Assembly: GCA_003427395.1 (NCBI GenBank)
Contig: BFEA01000018.1
Coordinates: 4,030,206 to 4,053,329 of the forward strand
From: Chara braunii
Lineage: Eukaryota > Streptophyta > Charophyceae > Charales > Characeae
Length of the DNA: 23,124 nucleotides
Reading direction: 5' to 3'
Position numbers and translations under genes: made by a program. Positions 19,368 to 23,124 of the stretch are shown here, piece after piece. The notes beneath the pieces are model-generated. The model did not search any database. It was not told the DNA's origin and was given only the letters and a program-made list of their open reading frames with translations. Numbering within the stretch: position 1 is the stretch's first letter; each line of letters opens with the position of its first letter.

Positions 19368-19592
19368 TTACTGACCTGAGGTGTTTCCCTGGGAAGTGCT
19401 TACAGAAACCCCAGAGTTGGAAGATCCAATTGTCACTATAGAGGGTATGAGCTTCCCAGTGATCCGTTTACTCTTGCACTTGGCTATTGTGTGCCCATAC
19501 TGACCACAATTTAGGCAAGCGCCTCGCGCAACACAGTTTCGCCACACCTCGTACTCCAGATCAAGCTTCACCCATATGAGTGTTCCTTGCAA
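19368..19592 (-). pseudogene. Gypsy gag zinc knuckle
   Basis: The frame contains LIWVKLDLEYEVWRNCVARG followed by ACLNCGQYGHTIAKC, a complete CX2CX4HX4C knuckle at 19514-19473 that packages element RNA in intact relatives. Its 5' side is cut off from the rest of gag by the AT-rich insertion at 19590-20111. Confidence 0.88.
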
Positions 19593-20111
19593 CAGAAAAA
19601 TTTCCCAGAATTAAATAATCATTCTATTGTAAAATTACATTCTAAATTTTAAATTTTCATTCCATCTTAAAAAATGTCATTCCAATTTTAAAATTTTATG
19701 TCTTACTTGAAAACTTTCCTTCCAATAATGGGGTATCACTTCTTATTTGAACTGGATGCTAGAGATGGAATGAAAGTCTGGATGAGTTCATGAAATATTT
19801 TAATTGGACTGATATTCAAAGTAAGGATTTCCAGTCATAAATATGTTTATCCAATCTAAATTAGAAGATATTTGTTGTAGTAAAATGAAAGTTTAATTAA
19901 AACATTTCATAAACTCGTCCAGATTTTCATTCCATCTTGAACAAATAGATGTAGTTGGAAAAGAAAACTCATATTTAAATGGGAACTTATCAAATAAAAC
20001 CGAAAATTTTAGAATTGGACAAACATTGGAATGATAATTCATAAATATGAAGGATTTTTTTTTTATGGAATGTTTTTTCAACTTTCATTTCTCGTGGGAA
20101 TTTTTGTGTTG
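19590..20111. mobile_element. AT-rich foldback element / MITE inserted in gag
   Basis: About 520 bases, far richer in A+T than either flank. Its ends are imperfect inverted repeats: CAACAGAAAAATTTCCCA at 19590-19607 and the reverse complement of CAACACAAAAATTCCCA at 20095-20111. Inside, 19764-19805 and 19895-19936 are inverted copies matching at 38 of 42 positions, with a further TCATTCCAA...TAAAATTTT pair outside them, so most of the element can fold on itself. A CATTC-containing motif repeats about every 20 bases near the left end. It has no coding capacity. No clear target-site duplication could be fixed. Confidence 0.65.
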
Positions 20112-20803
20112 TCGTTACTTTGACCTCTGGGCCGACCTGCCTTTGTTTCCTAGCCCCCTTATCCTTTTCTCTAATGGGTGCGGTTACTTCATCATCCGAA
20201 GTCTCCACACACCCATCTAACTCTGTTTCTTCCCCAAGGTCAAAGAAGTCGTCAATCTCAGTTGCTTGGTCGTCGTGGTCGACAAACATAAAATTGTTCT
20301 TCTTCCTCAAATCCAGAGGAACCTTCTTTTTTCTCCCATCTACTAGTCCCTCTTAAGCACTCCCAAGACTGACCTCAATGTCTAAGGCCTTCTTGTTGAA
20401 TGAAGCAAAGTCATGCCTGTCTGTGGAGGCCTCATCGACCAACTTATTTTTGACACATGTAGGTAGACATCTCAAATAAGTCGTCAAGAGGACCTGCGGT
20501 TCGTACCGCACACCCGGGATAACGACCGGTCACTCTACAACATTTGTTACCTCGCGAAATGGCTCGTGTTGAACAATCGAAGTTATTACCGTAACCCTGC
20601 TGTTGTACTAACCCATTCAACCATCTAGTTGCAGATCCTTCTATAAACGATGCGGCGGCAATGACTTTGTTCTCTGTCCTAGTGAGCTTGTGCCTCACAT
20701 ACGTATGCACAATCCTCACCGAGGTATCCAGGTTCTTGTCCTTCTTCCTGTCTCCAGAGAAGGGCTTAGGACTCACTGCAACAAGGGTATCTTCGGTGTC
20801 CAC
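20112..20803 (-). pseudogene. Gypsy gag, capsid-like and acidic C-terminal parts
   Basis: From 20803 the frame reads VAVSPKPFSGDRKKDKNLDT, VRHKLTRTENKVIAAASFIE and SATRWLNGLVQQQGYG, the usual plant gypsy capsid-like pattern. The text then decays with stops near 20450-20390. It picks up in another frame as an acidic/basic tail (KKNNFMFVDHDDQATEIDDF, ETELDGCVETSDDE, EKDKGARKQRQVGPEVKVTT) that runs up to the inserted foldback element. Confidence 0.75.
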
Positions 20804-21709
20804 AACATAGGCTGTACAACACCCTGTGTCACCGGCATCAGTTGGGAAACCAGTGGAACAGGCCGCTACGGCGGTAACTGTTGCAAAGACTGTTGTACGT
20901 GTGGCTGCCCTGTAGCAGCAACCGCTGAATGTGGAAGTGAAGAAGAGACTGAAATTTGCCCACTACTACCTATTGTTAAACCACCTAGTAGAAGTATGTT
21001 ATACAAAGGGGAAAAGGATGTTCCCACCGCCAGCAGCGTAGGGGCCTCACCGTCGGCCGAGGCGCCTACACCACAACCAAGATCCTATTCTGGTCGGCTA
21101 CTAACTCGGCCAACAACTCCTGTTGTACAGCTTGTGCTTCGGCAACACTCAACAGAGTTTTGAAGGAATGGTGACTCATCTACTACTTGGTTTGCTTAGT
21201 TCCTGCATCCTTGCCCCTAGTTTTGGTTTTATGATTCTAGCTCTTTCTCTTATCTACTTAACATCTTGTAATTGAGTTGTAGCTCTGCGTGGAGTGCGTT
21301 TGTTTTTTGGATCTCATAATCCTCTGCTGACAGTTGTCGTTGCTGGTTGACCTGCAAGGTAGCAGACTGACTAGTGGAAGTTCTGGATGTACCTGAAATT
21401 GTACCTTACGAAGTGGTCTGAGAAGAGGCCTGTGACATAGCAAAGATTGTAGCCATGACTGCCTCTGCTGTGAATCTAACTACTGCTTTTGTAGCTGCTG
21501 CAATTGCCCTCTCATCGTCGGTTGTTGCTGTCCTAGCCCTCTATAATATGACCCTCTCCCTAGCTTCTCTCTGTAGTCTCCTTTCCTCTCTCGATTGTAA
21601 CACCAAGAAAATGATCGGGCTAGGTTGGCCGATTGAGTGCAAGTCTACGGGTAAGTCTTCTATCTCCCTGGTCTACTAGTTCTTCAACTTCACTGTCTTC
21701 TCCACTCAT
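20804..21709 (-). pseudogene. Gypsy gag N-terminal region
   Basis: ATG at 21709 starts MSGEDSEVEELVDQGDRRLT, closes at TAG, and continues in shifted frames as SREERRLQREARERV, AIAAATKAVVRFTAEAVMAT, MSQASSQTTS and NQQRQLSAEDYEIQKTNALH. A Gln/Pro/Val-rich linker (TGQPHVQQSLQQLPP, PVTQGVVQPM) then leads to the capsid-like part. The charged helical start looks like a coiled coil. Several stops and at least two frame changes show it is dead. Recognition is from family style and order and not from any single motif. Confidence 0.65.
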
Positions 21710-21714
21710 GAGCT

Positions 21715-22110
21715 ATGTGTGACATGCAATCTGCACTAGTGTCCTCACTGGGACCTACCGCAGCATGGCATCCAACCGATTAAAATAAAATAAAATGAAT
21801 GTTATGTCAAACTTTGTCCGAAAGTAGCCAAGTGGTAACAACAGATATCTCAGGTTCCTATAAATAACTTTATTCCTACTTTTGACTAGTCTGAAACAGA
21901 GTGTAGTGCAAAGAAGAATAATTACTACCCTATCTGCAACAGTCTGTTAGTTGTTAGCAAAGTTCGTTGCAACTAACTAAAGCTAAAAATAAAATCATTT
22001 GAGGGTGTGCATGGAGAATGGATTTATACAATAATTAACAATCGAACAGTTTACTGGAATCTTCCCTCCCCCTATATTCTTCTTGAGTAGTCACTTTGTG
22101 TCGACGTCTT
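21715..22110 (-). other. Possible gypsy leader / 5' LTR remnant
   Basis: Sequence upstream of the gag ATG. TTGGATGCCATGCTG (about 21760-21775, minus strand) could be a decayed initiator-Met primer-binding site (intact form TTGGTATCAGAGCTG, 9 of 15 matching). Further out the DNA is AT-rich, with an 8-base-stem hairpin (GTTAGTTG/CAACTAAC) at 21946-21977. No second LTR exists in the window for comparison, so borders cannot be set. Confidence 0.3.
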
Positions 22111-22660
22111 GAAGCTCTGGTTCAACAGCCTGTCTGAAGGTGTGCAATTGGCCCACCCCTCCGGCCCAAGTCAATGTAGAACTGGCAAGCCCCAACCGTA
22201 CTATTTTTATACTCATGTACAACAAGAGTAGTGTACGCCCGCTGGAGTCTCTTTCTAGATGGTCCGGTAATTGTCTCTCCCTCATAGGGTTGGCCTGCCC
22301 GACATAACCTCTATACCGCAGCAAGCAAACCAAAGGACAAGCGGCAAACACGCGTGTACTAGTCCCAACGGGTTGGTATGGTGATCGTGACCCGAGTGCT
22401 TCGTCCAGGACCCTTCAGAGGCAACGCCCGTCTCCCACCAGCTTGCTTCCCAGGAAGCATGTCGACTCTCAAGGTTGAGCGTTCGCGATTCCTCACAATG
22501 AGATGACTTTCAAGATATAACTCACTTCCTTACGGTAAGAAGTAACGAAGCGAGTAAATAAGGTAAGGAGCATCGTACCTCATAATGTTGCCTCCAACCA
22601 CAAATTTTATAAGTAACCTGACGTACATTTATGATGACCTGTCGACTACGAATCCCCCTC
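22111..22660. other. Stretch without a recognised gene
   Basis: A minus-strand frame at 22351-22091 (86 aa) has no motif I know. No RNA gene or repeat was evident. Confidence 0.35.
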
Positions 22661-22761
22661 GGCGGCGGCCATTCGCGGACAAGTCCGTGGCCTAGGCCTA
22701 GGCCGCGACCCCGTGGACGTGTCCGCGCGGCCGCTCGACTTTGCGGCCGCATGGCGGCCAT
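22661..22761. repeat. GC-rich nested palindromes
   Basis: GGCCTAGGCCTAGGCC (22689-22704) is a perfect 16-base palindrome. It sits inside an imperfect inverted repeat, CGCGGACAAGTCCGTGG at 22674-22690 against CCGTGGACGTGTCCGCG at 22711-22727 (14 of 17 pairing). Two GCGGCCGC octamers follow at 22727-22734 and 22743-22750, and GGCGGCCATT occurs on both sides. The block is CpG-dense compared with its AT-rich surroundings. Confidence 0.8.
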
Positions 22762-22816
22762 TGGGTAGGGGGGTTTGGGATTTGGGAAGCGTCATGGGGC
22801 GGCGCAACCCCAGCCC

Positions 22817-22919
22817 CCCCCCCTCAAAAAAAAAAAAAAAAAACAACAACAACTAATTTTTGGGTGTGAGGGTTTGGGTGAGTGAAGGTATTTAAAAAAA
22901 ACAAAAAACAAAAAAAAAA
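22817..22919. repeat. C-, A- and CAA-tract cluster
   Basis: A nine-C run is followed by a long A run (about 22827-22843), three CAA repeats and, further right, AAAAAAAACAAAAAACAAAAAAAAAC. These open frames encode poly-Phe or poly-Lys and are not genes. The A run could be a retroposon tail, without other support. Confidence 0.8.
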
Positions 22920-22923
22920 CAGC

Positions 22924-23102
22924 GTGTTTTTTCTTTTTCTTTTTTTGATTGATTGATTGATTGATTGGCCCCACAGGCGCACACATACACACACGCATAG
23001 GTAGGATTGTATATTTCCATGTTCTAGCGAAAAATTCATTCATTGTTTTTCTTTTTCTTTTTTTCGTTGATTGAATGATTGATTGATTGATTGATTGATT
23101 GG
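22924..23102 (+). repeat. Tandem duplication with (GATT)n
   Basis: A TTTTTCTTTTTCTTTTTTT tract followed by GATT repeats and GG occurs at 22924-22968 and again at 23044-23102, offset about 119 bases. The second copy has a longer GATT array and small changes at its start. Between them is CA-rich unique sequence. Confidence 0.85.
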
Positions 23103-23124
23103 TGGGGGCGGGGTCGCCCCCCCA

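Larger units (their letters stand above)
18082..21709 (-). mobile_element. Decayed Ty3/gypsy LTR retrotransposon, truncated within reverse transcriptase
   Basis: In 5' to 3' order on the minus strand it has gag (from ATG 21709), an inserted AT-rich element (20111-19590), a CCHC knuckle, an aspartic protease and the first part of reverse transcriptase, which is cut at 18082. Everything after FIVV (the YLDD catalytic box, RNase H, integrase and 3' LTR) is missing. Multiple stops and frame changes run throughout. The protein style is like the gypsy elements I associate with charophyte genomes, but that is recollection only. Confidence 0.88.

Noticed and set aside
20690-21163. A + strand frame with a Cys-rich stretch (NCCKDCCTCGC) that resembles a small secreted Cys-rich peptide.
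   Set aside because: It is antisense to the gypsy gag linker, whose Gln/Pro/Val text on the minus strand explains the composition.
22824-23043. Minus-strand frames with poly-Phe and Ile-Asn-Gln-Ser repeats.
   Set aside because: Translations of A and GATT tracts.

Overview
The window reads as nuclear DNA of a streptophyte, most likely a charophyte green alga of the Chara type. Three things support this: a plant-style HMG-CoA reductase membrane anchor (the mevalonate pathway is kept in streptophytes but lost in most chlorophyte algae), plant-type U6 snRNA copies, and plant-type retrotransposons (a LINE with a DUF4283-like ORF1 and a zf-RVT-like ORF2 tail, and a Ty3/gypsy element). The Chara assignment is inference from the look of the retroelement proteins. 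The DNA is repeat-rich, with long microsatellites and ambiguous bases confined to one repeat.

Left part (1-2530): a first exon of HMG-CoA reductase lies on the minus strand (about 1572-1107) and ends at a consensus splice donor. It carries one apparent frameshift just after its second membrane segment. The DNA to its left, probably its first intron, holds a diverged full-length U6 copy, a polypyrimidine minisatellite and (CA)n. To its right are 5'-flanking DNA and a duplicated block of CT/GC microsatellites.

LINE (about 2534-10654, minus strand): a nearly complete non-LTR retrotransposon of about 8.1 kb, with 5' region, ORF1 (about 828 codons), ORF2 (about 1413 codons), a short 3' UTR, a 30-nt A tail and a candidate target-site duplication. 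ORF1's stop and ORF2's start overlap as ATGA. ORF1 has six in-frame stops and one frameshift; ORF2 has three stops and one frameshift. The copy is dead but young enough that both frames reconcile exactly once the two indels are counted.

Middle (10670-17760): no gene recognised with confidence. It holds a cluster of three hairpins with a common loop, two sets of diverged repeats, a perfect 20-nt palindrome, and unassigned small ORFs.

Right part (17770-23124): A and GA tracts, a 56-nt U6 3' fragment fused in the same sense to the broken end of a decayed Ty3/gypsy element (RT, protease, zinc knuckle and gag, minus strand), an AT-rich foldback element inserted in gag, a possible LTR or leader, a GC-rich palindromic block and a tandem duplication at the edge.

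No CRISPR array, operon, rRNA or tRNA gene was seen. The most interesting signals are the gypsy/U6 junction, the LINE's ATGA overlap, and stop codons that look like C-to-T decay at CAG sites.
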